A DNA stretch of 22,328 nt from positions 1 through 22,328 of the forward strand of contig CAJJXN010000019.1 in NCBI GenBank assembly GCA_905197115.1. The letters are read 5' to 3'. A model generated the notes under the pieces. That model worked only from the letters and a program-made list of their open reading frames with translations, had not been told where the DNA came from and did no database searches. The stretch's first letter is position 1, and each line of letters opens with the position of its first letter. A program made the position numbers and the translations under genes. This DNA is from an uncultured Bacillota bacterium. Lineage in GTDB: Bacteria; Bacillota_I; Bacilli_A; RFN20; CAG-631. Below are positions 6,081-12,867 of this stretch, piece after piece.

Positions 6081-6869
6081 ATGTCAAAAAAACTCCCGAA
6101 AGTTATTTACTATCAAGATGAATTAAATGACGAATTCTCAAAAGCACAAATTACTCCTAAAAAAATAGATGAAAATTATGTCTATATTCATCACTCTTTA
6201 TTTAAAAAGTTTACACATTTTTTTTGGTATCGTATTATAGCAACACCTCTTGCTTACTTGTATTTAAAAATTGCATTTCATCATAAGATTAAAAATAAAA
6301 AAGTTTTAAAAAACTATAAAAAAGATGGTTACTATTTATATGGTAATCACACGCAAGATATCGCAGATGCTTTTATTCCAACGATGATTTCTACTTTTAA
6401 GGATGCTTATGTTATCGTTCATCCAAATAACGTTTCAATGCCTATTTTAGGAAAGATTACTCCTAGTTTAGGTGCTCTTCCCTTACCAGATACCATTCAT
6501 GCAACGAAAAATTTTTTAGAAGCTATCAAAGAACGTACTTTACAAAAAAATGTAATGGTAATTTATCCAGAAGCTCATATTTGGCCATACTACACAAAAA
6601 TTCGTCCTTTTATAGATAAATCTTTTATTTATCCAATTAAATATGATAAACCTGTTTTTTGTTTTACAAATACTTATCAAAAAAGAAAATATTCAAAAAA
6701 ACCCAAAATTGTTACGTATATTGATGGTCCTTTTTATGCCAACAAAGAATTGCCACTCGCCGAGCAAAAAAAAGATCTGAGAGATAAAGTATATCAAAGT
6801 ATGAATCATTTTAGTACATACAATGAAGTTGAAATGATTCACTATGAAAGGAGAAATGAACATGATTAA
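6081..6869 (+). CDS. PlsC-like (lysophospholipid/glycerol) acyltransferase
   Basis: A 262-residue protein starting at the ATG at 6081, 7 bases after AAAGGAGG; a TTG two codons upstream would lie too close to that site. A hydrophobic/amphipathic segment (residues ~50-70) probably anchors it to the membrane. GNHTQDIADAF (H90) corresponds to acyltransferase block I, but the Asp are at +3 and +6 rather than the +5 of the canonical HX4D. VIYPEAHIWPYY (YPE at 162-164) corresponds to block III (FPEGTRS) in altered form. The related domain in the fusion protein two genes downstream shares YPE-x3-W-x2-Y-x-K-x2-P-x2-D-x2-F. It probably transfers an acyl chain to a glycerol- or sugar-based lipid acceptor; the exact substrate cannot be read. 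It is the first gene of a three-gene operon and overlaps the next by 8 bases. Confidence 0.8.
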   Translation: MSKKLPKVIYYQDELNDEFSKAQITPKKIDENYVYIHHSLFKKFTHFFWYRIIATPLAYLYLKIAFHHKIKNKKVLKNYKKDGYYLYGNHTQDIADAFIPTMISTFKDAYVIVHPNNVSMPILGKITPSLGALPLPDTIHATKNFLEAIKERTLQKNVMVIYPEAHIWPYYTKIRPFIDKSFIYPIKYDKPVFCFTNTYQKRKYSKKPKIVTYIDGPFYANKELPLAEQKKDLRDKVYQSMNHFSTYNEVEMIHYERRNEHD

Positions 6870-7695
6870 CCTTTTATTTTCTGGAAATGATGGTGTATTT
6901 GATGGAATTTTAACTTGTTTACTTTCTATATTAAAAAGAAGCAAAAATGATTGTTATCGAATTTATATCTTAACGATGGATGTTTCTCATATAAAAGAAA
7001 ATTATGTTTCTATTGCTGATAAAAAAATTGAATTTTTGAGAAATATTATTCAAAAATATAACCCTGAAAATCAAATTTATAAAATAGATGTTAAAAGCTT
7101 ATATCAAGAAGAATTTGCTGGATGTCCAAATGAACAAGCTTATTGTTCACCTTACACACTCTTACGTTTGTTTGCAGATAAGATTGAAGAATTACCAGAT
7201 AAAATACTTTATCTTGATGTAGATATTCTTTTTAATCAAGATATTCACCTTTTATATGATTTTAATGTAGAAGATGTAGAATATGCAGCGGCAAGAGATC
7301 ATTATGGTAAATATTTGATCCATCCTAACTATATTAATGCAGGTGTTTTATTATTAAATATGAGAAAATGTAAAGAAACCAATTTATTTTTTAAAGCAAG
7401 ACAACTCATTAAAAGCAAAAAATTAGTTTTTGCCGATCAAAGTGCGTTAATCCGTTCAACTACAAAAAAGAAATTATTGCCTCAACGCTTTAACGATCAA
7501 AAGTTTTTACATCAACATACAGTTGTTCGCCATTTCTCGAAACGATTATTTTATTTGCCTTATCCACATACTGCAAATATAAAACAATGGCATGTGAGCA
7601 AAGTACATTCTATCTTTCATTATGAGCAATTTGATGATGTACTTTATGAATATATTTATTTAAAAAAATTATTTGAAAACGATTGGAGAGATTAA
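6862..7695 (+). CDS. Glycosyltransferase family 8 protein
   Basis: A 277-residue protein. It starts at the ATG at 6862, 8 bases after AAAGGAG; an ATG 6 bases upstream is too close. GT8 enzymes are retaining sugar transferases using UDP-sugars and a metal held by a DXD motif. Visible here are the opening NLLFSGNDGVFDGILTCLLS, YCSPYTLLRLFADKIEELPD, the DXD motif D119-V-D121 in KILYLDVDILFNQDI, and NYINAGVLLLNMRKC. The C-terminal HxxGxxKPW-like signature of many GT8 proteins is not evident; the region reads ANIKQWHVSKVHSIFHY instead. It has no membrane helix. It overlaps the acyltransferase gene and ends 1 base before the fusion gene, so the three are translationally coupled and probably act on the same product. 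Confidence 0.88.
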   Translation: MINLLFSGNDGVFDGILTCLLSILKRSKNDCYRIYILTMDVSHIKENYVSIADKKIEFLRNIIQKYNPENQIYKIDVKSLYQEEFAGCPNEQAYCSPYTLLRLFADKIEELPDKILYLDVDILFNQDIHLLYDFNVEDVEYAAARDHYGKYLIHPNYINAGVLLLNMRKCKETNLFFKARQLIKSKKLVFADQSALIRSTTKKKLLPQRFNDQKFLHQHTVVRHFSKRLFYLPYPHTANIKQWHVSKVHSIFHYEQFDDVLYEYIYLKKLFENDWRD

Positions 7696-7696
7696 A

Positions 7697-9454
7697 ATGA
7701 ATACAATTATACCTATTTTTTATGCATGTGATGACAATTTTATGAAATATACTTTGGTATCTATGCAATCAATGATTAAGAATGCTTCTAAACACTTTCG
7801 TTATAAGATTCATGTATTAAATACAGGAATTTCACAAAACTTAATAAAAGAAGCAATGAATTTGGCAAATGAATGTTTTGAAATCGAATTTGTAGATGTG
7901 AAAGAATATCTATCTAAAATAACCACTCACTTACCAATTCGTGATTATTATTCTAAAACGACTTATTATCGTTTGTTTATTGCGGATATGTTCCCTCAAT
8001 ATGACAAAGCTATTTATATTGATAGCGATACTATCGTTTTAAAAGACATTTCTACTTTCTTTTTACATGATTTAAAAGACAACTATGTAGGGGCTTGTAA
8101 AGAACAGGTAATGATGCAAACAGAAGTATTTGGCAATTATGTAGAAAAAGTAATGGGAATTGATCGTAATGAGTATTTTAATGCTGGAGTTTTACTAATT
8201 AATTGTGAAGCTTTTCGTAAAAATCATTTATTAGAACGATTTTTAGAGTTATTAAAAGTATATACTTTTGTAGTAACGCAAGATGAAGATTATTTAAATG
8301 TTTTGTGCCAAGATCATGTTTATTGGATAAGTAGTGATTGGAATGTAGAAGTATATGGAACTTTGCCTGTGAAAGAAGAAGATATAAGTATTATTCACTA
8401 TATTATGGTTTCCAAGCCATGGCACTACAAAGATTGTCGTTTAAAAGAATATTTTTGGCAATATGCGAATCAAATGTCAATTAAAAATCTTATTTTAGAT
8501 GAATTAAATCAATATAGTGATAAACAAAAAGAAGCCGATTCTCTTTCTTGTGAAAGATTAGCTTTCATTGCAAAACAAGAAGCGGAACGTGAAGATACTT
8601 ATTTAGCTCTAATGAATCAAAAAAAAGATGCCAATCGTTTAAAAATATTAAAAAAAATAAAGCAATATGAGGTGGAAGGACGTTTTGATGAAGATGTAGA
8701 AGATGATCCAAGTACAATTGAATTACTACCTCATAAAGTAGATTATTTAAGAAAGAAAATGCGTAGTAAATTAAAAACAAAATGTGCTTATGCCTTGGCT
8801 AGAAAATTTTTAAATAAGCAAATTCAAAATAAGCAACTAATTATTAAAGAAATTATAGGATTGAATAATTTTAAAGAATTAAATAGTGGTGCAATCATTA
8901 CCTGTAATCACTTTAATGCAATGGATAGTTTTGCCATTCAGGTTGCTTATGAAAGTGCAATGCAAAAAAATCGTAAATTTTACCGAGTAATACGTGAAGG
9001 AAATTATACGAATTTCCCTGGATTTTATGGATTTTTAATGCGAAATTGTAACACTTTGCCTCTTTCTTCAAATATGCAAACGATGAAGAAGTTTATTCGC
9101 AGTACGGATACTTTATTAAAAGATGGCAATTTCGTTTTGTTTTATCCTGAACAAAGTATGTGGTGGAACTATCGTAAGCCAAAACCATTAAAAGATGGGG
9201 CATTTCAATTTGCCAGCAAAAATAATGTTCCAGTTCTTCCATGTTTTATTACAATGAAAGATAGCGATCAGTTAGGGGAAGATGGTTTTTATATTCAAGA
9301 ATATAGTATTCATATTGGCAAACCAATTTATCCTCATCCATCTTTAAATTTGCGTGAAAATATTCAGTATATGAAAAATGAAAATTATCGCGTTTGGAAA
9401 GAAATATATGAAGAAACATATCAAATGCCTCTTGTTTATGCTTGTCAAAAATAA
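7697..9454 (+). CDS. GT8 glycosyltransferase-acyltransferase fusion protein
   Basis: A 585-residue two-domain protein, starting at the ATG at 7697 behind GGAGAG. Residues ~1-265 are a GT8 glycosyltransferase: IIPIFYACDDNFMKYTLVSM, the DXD motif D109-S-D111 in AIYIDSDTIVLKDI, YFNAGVLLINCEAF, TQDEDYLNVL and HYIMVSKPWHY with the usual C-terminal KPW. Residues ~270-370 are a charged, mostly helical linker. Residues ~375-580 are a PlsC-type acyltransferase: TCNHFNAMDSF with the canonical HX4D (H405, D410), then LFYPEQSMWWNYRKPKPLKD (YPE at 483-485). No signal peptide or obvious membrane helix is seen. One chain could add a sugar and then an acyl group to the same lipid. Sugar donor, acceptor and acyl donor cannot be inferred. 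Confidence 0.85.
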   Translation: MNTIIPIFYACDDNFMKYTLVSMQSMIKNASKHFRYKIHVLNTGISQNLIKEAMNLANECFEIEFVDVKEYLSKITTHLPIRDYYSKTTYYRLFIADMFPQYDKAIYIDSDTIVLKDISTFFLHDLKDNYVGACKEQVMMQTEVFGNYVEKVMGIDRNEYFNAGVLLINCEAFRKNHLLERFLELLKVYTFVVTQDEDYLNVLCQDHVYWISSDWNVEVYGTLPVKEEDISIIHYIMVSKPWHYKDCRLKEYFWQYANQMSIKNLILDELNQYSDKQKEADSLSCERLAFIAKQEAEREDTYLALMNQKKDANRLKILKKIKQYEVEGRFDEDVEDDPSTIELLPHKVDYLRKKMRSKLKTKCAYALARKFLNKQIQNKQLIIKEIIGLNNFKELNSGAIITCNHFNAMDSFAIQVAYESAMQKNRKFYRVIREGNYTNFPGFYGFLMRNCNTLPLSSNMQTMKKFIRSTDTLLKDGNFVLFYPEQSMWWNYRKPKPLKDGAFQFASKNNVPVLPCFITMKDSDQLGEDGFYIQEYSIHIGKPIYPHPSLNLRENIQYMKNENYRVWKEIYEETYQMPLVYACQK

Positions 9455-9463
9455 TGCAATTCA

Positions 9464-9497
9464 TGGTCAATCTTTTATTTAGATTGATCATTTTTTA
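9464..9497 (+). terminator. Terminator after the glycosyltransferase-acyltransferase operon
   Basis: A 10-bp stem (TGGTCAATCT with AGATTGATCA, one G-U pair, 7-base loop) is followed by TTTTTT. It begins 9 bases after the fusion gene. Confidence 0.85.
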
Positions 9498-9505
9498 TGA
9501 AAGCG

Positions 9506-9534
9506 TTGTCTTCTCTTGTCAATTTGATTATAAT
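9506..9534 (+). promoter_or_regulatory. Sigma-A-type promoter of the glycerophosphodiesterase gene
   Basis: TTGTCT (9506-9511) and a perfect TATAAT (9529-9534) are separated by exactly 17 bases. The predicted start lies about 40 bases before the ATG. Confidence 0.75.
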
Positions 9535-9582
9535 AGGAATGTCTGTTATTTAAACATGACTTAAGTAATAAGAGGTATTAAA

Positions 9583-10299
9583 ATGAACACGATAAAAATT
9601 GATAAAAAAAATTGTTTAATGATTGCCCATCGTGGCGTATCTGGTCTTGAAAGAGAAAATACTTGTCCTGCTTTTGTGGCTGCAGGAGTTAAAACCTATT
9701 TTGGTATTGAAACAGATGTGCATGTAACAAAAGATAAACATTTTATTATATGCCATGATGATAATATTCAACGTGTAACAGGCGTGGATATGGTGATTGA
9801 AGAAAGTAATTTTGATGATATAAGAAAGCACCCTATTTTAGAAACAGATGGTACTTTACGCTCTGATTTAATTTTCCCTACTTTAGAAGATTATATTCGC
9901 ATCTGCAAAAAATACGATAAAATCGCCGTTTTAGAACTTAAATGTTATATACAAGAAGAAGATATTGTTTCAATTGTTGAAGTCGTAAAATCACTTGGTT
10001 GGTTTGAACATACAATTTTTATTTCATTTTGGAAAGAAAATCTCATCGCTGTTAGAAAACATTATGCAGATGCAACTTTACAATTCTTAACGAGTCAAGC
10101 AACCGATGAAACGCTCGAATTTTTATTGCAATATCGATTAGATTTGGATATTCAATTTTGTCCTTTAACTGCAGAATATGTAGCAAAAATGCATCAAAAT
10201 GGTATTAAAGTAAATTGTTGGACTCCAGATTATCCTGAAGATGCGAAACGTTTAATTGAAATGGGTGTAGATATGATTACATCTAATATTTTAGAATAA
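9583..10299 (+). CDS. Cytosolic glycerophosphodiester phosphodiesterase (GDPD family)
   Basis: A 238-residue single-domain TIM-barrel enzyme that hydrolyses glycerophosphodiesters to sn-glycerol 3-phosphate and an alcohol. Motifs: AHRG with H16 and R17, EN at 25-26, the metal-binding E43-T-D45 in GIETDVHVT, the second catalytic H58 in CHDDN, LELK near residue 118, and the closing NGIKVNCWTPDYPEDAKRLI and GVDMITSN. There is no signal peptide, so it resembles cytosolic UgpQ rather than secreted GlpQ. An AAGAGG ribosome binding site lies 7 bases before the ATG. It has its own promoter and terminator. Next to acyltransferase and glycosyltransferase genes, it may recycle head groups of glycerophospho-glycolipids to feed glycerol phosphate back into lipid synthesis (inference). 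Confidence 0.92.
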   Translation: MNTIKIDKKNCLMIAHRGVSGLERENTCPAFVAAGVKTYFGIETDVHVTKDKHFIICHDDNIQRVTGVDMVIEESNFDDIRKHPILETDGTLRSDLIFPTLEDYIRICKKYDKIAVLELKCYIQEEDIVSIVEVVKSLGWFEHTIFISFWKENLIAVRKHYADATLQFLTSQATDETLEFLLQYRLDLDIQFCPLTAEYVAKMHQNGIKVNCWTPDYPEDAKRLIEMGVDMITSNILE

Positions 10300-10335
10300 T
10301 TTTATTCTTCTAAAAATTTATATTCATAAAAAATT

Positions 10336-10370
10336 AAAGTAGTTTTCTATTATCAGAAAACTACTTTTTT
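10336..10370 (+). terminator. Terminator after the glycerophosphodiesterase gene
   Basis: A perfect 13-bp stem (AAAGTAGTTTTCT with AGAAAACTACTTT, 6-base loop) ends in a T run. On the minus strand it is also preceded by T-rich sequence and could serve the convergent lipoprotein gene. The 145 bases between here and 10516 are AT-rich and show nothing else. Confidence 0.88.
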
Positions 10371-10515
10371 AATGAAATTGAGCTATAAAATTAACTTTTA
10401 TCAAGTATTTGATTTTGAATTAATAAATTTTTTATATTCTAAGCAATTGGAAAAAATAAACATTTACTAAAAAATCGTATTTTCATTAAAGCAAGAAAAA
10501 TAGAATATTAAATTT

Positions 10516-11271
10516 TCATTTCCATTTTGCATATATTTTGGTTTCTATAAATTGATAATTTCCCTCTTCATTATATATTTTTTCTGGAACTAAGTCTTTA
10601 TCAAAATCCCATTCTTCAATATAATCTAAATCCTTATACCATCCATCAAATGTATATCCTTCTTTATATGGTATTGGTGGAACAACATTTACTTTTGCTT
10701 TATCTACATCATCAACAAAAAAAGTAGTTTCTTCATCAAGATAATAAACGACATTTCCTCTTTGTTCAAAAATATTTTTTTCTTCATCTCCATTTGTAAC
10801 CAAATTATAAAATTGTTCACTTACATAAACTTTTAAATCAATATTTGGTAAAGATTTTAAACTAGGATATAAATTACTTCTCCATGCCTTGCTTTCACCT
10901 ATATATACATTTAATGATATAATGTCTTCATTTAATTTGTAACTTACACCCTTTGGTTGAATGTAGCCTGATGGAAAATATACATTTTTTGCATTTGTAA
11001 TGACCACATCATTAATAATTTTAAATCCAAAACGAACTCCTATTGAATAAACAACATAACCATCAATCATTGCAGGAAAAATTAGGGTTTCCTTTTTTTG
11101 CCCTTCTTCGCTAAGACCTATAATTCTCACTTCTCCTTCATCACATTCCCATTTTGTATAAACAAAATCTCCTGATACAAATCTTTTAGGTCCCTTACCA
11201 CAACTTATAAGAGATAATCCTATCATTAGAACCATTAATAAACTAAGCATCTTTATAAATTTTTTAAACAT
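10516..11271 (-). CDS. Lipoprotein with BspA-like repeat and C-terminal InlB-type (Listeria-Bacteroides) repeat
   Basis: A 251-residue surface lipoprotein. A Lys-rich start and hydrophobic helix (residues 3-22) lead to lipobox L-I-S-C with Cys24. Residues ~36-75 (YTKWECDEGEVRIIGLSEEG, later IFPAMIDGYVVYSIG) resemble a BspA-type LRR_5 repeat, with its I-P..I-D-G-Y-x-V-x-x-I-G pattern. The last ~55 residues (PPIPYKEGYTFDGWYKDLDY to the terminal TKIYAKWK) are one InlB B-repeat, found in Gram-positive surface proteins with adhesive roles. GAGGGGAAAG serves as the ribosome binding site. It has its own promoter and lies alone in the island. Function is not inferable beyond a surface location. Confidence 0.85.
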   Translation of the reverse strand: MFKKFIKMLSLLMVLMIGLSLISCGKGPKRFVSGDFVYTKWECDEGEVRIIGLSEEGQKKETLIFPAMIDGYVVYSIGVRFGFKIINDVVITNAKNVYFPSGYIQPKGVSYKLNEDIISLNVYIGESKAWRSNLYPSLKSLPNIDLKVYVSEQFYNLVTNGDEEKNIFEQRGNVVYYLDEETTFFVDDVDKAKVNVVPPIPYKEGYTFDGWYKDLDYIEEWDFDKDLVPEKIYNEEGNYQFIETKIYAKWK

Positions 11272-11305
11272 TTTCTTTCCCCTCGTCTTATTATATTTAT
11301 ATAAA

Positions 11306-11334
11306 ATTATATAAAAAATTCATTTTAATCTCAA
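11306..11334 (-). promoter_or_regulatory. Sigma-A-type promoter of the BspA/InlB-like lipoprotein gene
   Basis: On the minus strand TTGAGA (11329-11334) and a perfect TATAAT (11306-11311) are separated by exactly 17 bases, 34 bases upstream of the ATG. Confidence 0.65.
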
Positions 11335-11388
11335 TGAATAAAATATATATCTTATTTAGTTTATTCAATTTAACTCTATTTGTATATC

Positions 11389-11631
11389 TTAATTATTTTT
11401 ATTTAGCATCTTTTCACATAAAGGGCATAGCCCATATTCATTTAACGGCAAAGGTTTAAAATATTTTTTTATATAATAAACTTCTAAGGAACCTTCAACT
11501 GTGCTTATTTTTTCAGGCATTAATGGATTGTAACCTAATTCATGGCAACATATGCATTCATTAATCCACTTTTTTAAATTTGGAAAAGAATTAACATATT
11601 CTTTACCCTCATTTCCATTTCTTTTTTTCAT
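11389..11631 (-). CDS. Small Cys-rich (zinc-ribbon-like) protein of unknown function
   Basis: An 80-residue protein with Cys at 26, 28, 29, 69 and 72. The pairs C26-x2-C29 and C69-x2-C72 (ECICCHELGY and GLCPLCEKML), separated by 40 residues, look like two knuckles of a zinc ribbon, as in small nucleic-acid- or protein-binding modules. The N-terminus is basic and no signal or membrane segment is present. GGGGA lies 9 bases before the ATG and the codon use is like its neighbours', so I take it as a real gene. No terminator is obvious behind it and it may be read together with the lipoprotein gene downstream. I do not recognise the family well enough to give a role. Confidence 0.65.
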   Translation of the reverse strand: MKKRNGNEGKEYVNSFPNLKKWINECICCHELGYNPLMPEKISTVEGSLEVYYIKKYFKPLPLNEYGLCPLCEKMLNKNN

Positions 11632-11732
11632 TAAATATCCCCTTTTTATATCTATATCTTTTTAATTTATTAAAATTGAATTTCTTCATATCATTCTTTT
11701 AAAACACATTAACTTTTTAAGAGATAGTCTTT

Positions 11733-11770
11733 AAAATAAAAAGTAATATCTTAAATTAAAATATTACTTT
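11733..11770 (-). terminator. Terminator after ftsZ
   Basis: On the minus strand a perfect 10-bp stem (AAAGTAATAT with ATATTACTTT, 11-base loop) is followed by TTTATTTT, 11 bases after the ftsZ stop codon. The stem is AT-rich, so its strength is uncertain. Confidence 0.65.
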
Positions 11771-11781
11771 AATCCAATGAT

Positions 11782-12855
11782 TTAGAAAAATGAAGGTTTT
11801 AAACTACTACTATCATTCTCTTCACTATCTTTATTTTTTTCTTCTTCTACAGGTACAGGTTTACGTGCAAAAGAAATGTCAAAAGGTTTTACTTCTTGAG
11901 AAGTAATGGCTTCATCAAAATCGGTTGCGATGACCGTCACTTGAATTTCATCATCTAAGTTTTCATTAATAGAAGCACCAAAAATAATATTTATATCATT
12001 ACCAGAAGCATTTCTTATGTGATCAACAGCATCCGTAAAATCATATAAAGTTGAATTCTTGCCACCTGTAATTGCAATAATTGCACTTTTTGCTCCAGTA
12101 ATAGAATTTTCAAGCAAAGGTGAAGAAATGGCTTTAGCAGCTGCTTCTTGGGCACGATTACTACCATTTCCAACGCCAAATCCAATCATTGCGGCACCTT
12201 TATCCGATAATAAAGTTCTTACATCAGCAAAATCTAAATTAATTAAAGCAGGCATAGCAATTAAGTCTGTAATCGCTTGTACTGATCTTTTTAAAACGTT
12301 ATCTGCTTCTTGGAATGATTGACGAAGAGGAAGATTTCCAATTAATTGTAAAATGCGATCATTCGAAATAGTAATTAAAGTATCCACATATTTTTTTAAT
12401 TCTTCGATTCCAGACAAAGCATTACTTACTCGTACTTTTCCTTCAAAAGTAAAAGGCCGTGTCACAATTCCAATAACTAATGCTCCAGCTTCTTTTGCAA
12501 TTTTAGCAACAATAGGCGCCGCTCCTGTTCCCGTGCCACCACCCATTCCAGCAGCAATAAATACCATGTCAGTATCTTTTACAATTTCTTTAATTTCTTC
12601 TTCACTTTCAAGTGCTGCTTGCAAACCAATGGCAGGATTTGCTCCAGCCCCTAAACCTTTTGTGATGGTTTTTCCTAAAACAATACGATTTTCTGCCTTT
12701 GAACAATTTAACACTTGTGCGTCTGTATTGAGTACATAGAATTCGCAGCCAATAACGCTATCATTTACCATACAATTAACAGCATTATTTCCTGCTCCAC
12801 CTACACCAATAATTTTAATCTTTGCCACACTTTCATAAGTTTGAAAATTATCCAT
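11782..12855 (-). CDS. ftsZ: Cell division GTPase FtsZ
   Basis: A 357-residue tubulin-like GTPase that forms the cytokinetic ring. IIGVGGAGNNAVN (residues 15-27) opens the nucleotide-binding domain; the tubulin signature GGGTGTG is at 105-111, TRPFTFEGKVR follows, and the T7 catalytic loop N206-L-D-F-A-D211 is intact. After residue ~315 comes a short, highly acidic linker (VEEEKNKDSEENDSSS). The protein ends SLKPSFF: the core P-x-F of the conserved C-terminal peptide (D-x-P-x-F-L-R-x-R) is there, but the stop falls before the basic residues that normally bind FtsA, SepF and other partners. It is 12 bases after ftsA and is the last gene of that unit. Confidence 0.98.
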   Translation of the reverse strand: MDNFQTYESVAKIKIIGVGGAGNNAVNCMVNDSVIGCEFYVLNTDAQVLNCSKAENRIVLGKTITKGLGAGANPAIGLQAALESEEEIKEIVKDTDMVFIAAGMGGGTGTGAAPIVAKIAKEAGALVIGIVTRPFTFEGKVRVSNALSGIEELKKYVDTLITISNDRILQLIGNLPLRQSFQEADNVLKRSVQAITDLIAMPALINLDFADVRTLLSDKGAAMIGFGVGNGSNRAQEAAAKAISSPLLENSITGAKSAIIAITGGKNSTLYDFTDAVDHIRNASGNDINIIFGASINENLDDEIQVTVIATDFDEAITSQEVKPFDISFARKPVPVEEEKNKDSEENDSSSLKPSFF

Positions 12856-12867
12856 TAGATGTCCCTC

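Noticed and set aside
9514..9534. TTGTCA at 9515-9520 as the -35 of the glycerophosphodiesterase promoter
   Set aside because: It lies only 8 bases before TATAAT; TTGTCT at 9506-9511 has the proper 17-base spacing.
9249..9831. Minus-strand open frames across the end of the fusion gene and the start of the glycerophosphodiesterase gene
   Set aside because: Both overlap clear plus-strand domains and a terminator/promoter pair; no family resemblance is visible.
12059..12739. Two long open frames on the plus strand opposite ftsZ
   Set aside because: They lie fully antisense to a well conserved gene, have biased composition expected from the complementary strand of ftsZ, and lack ribosome binding sites.
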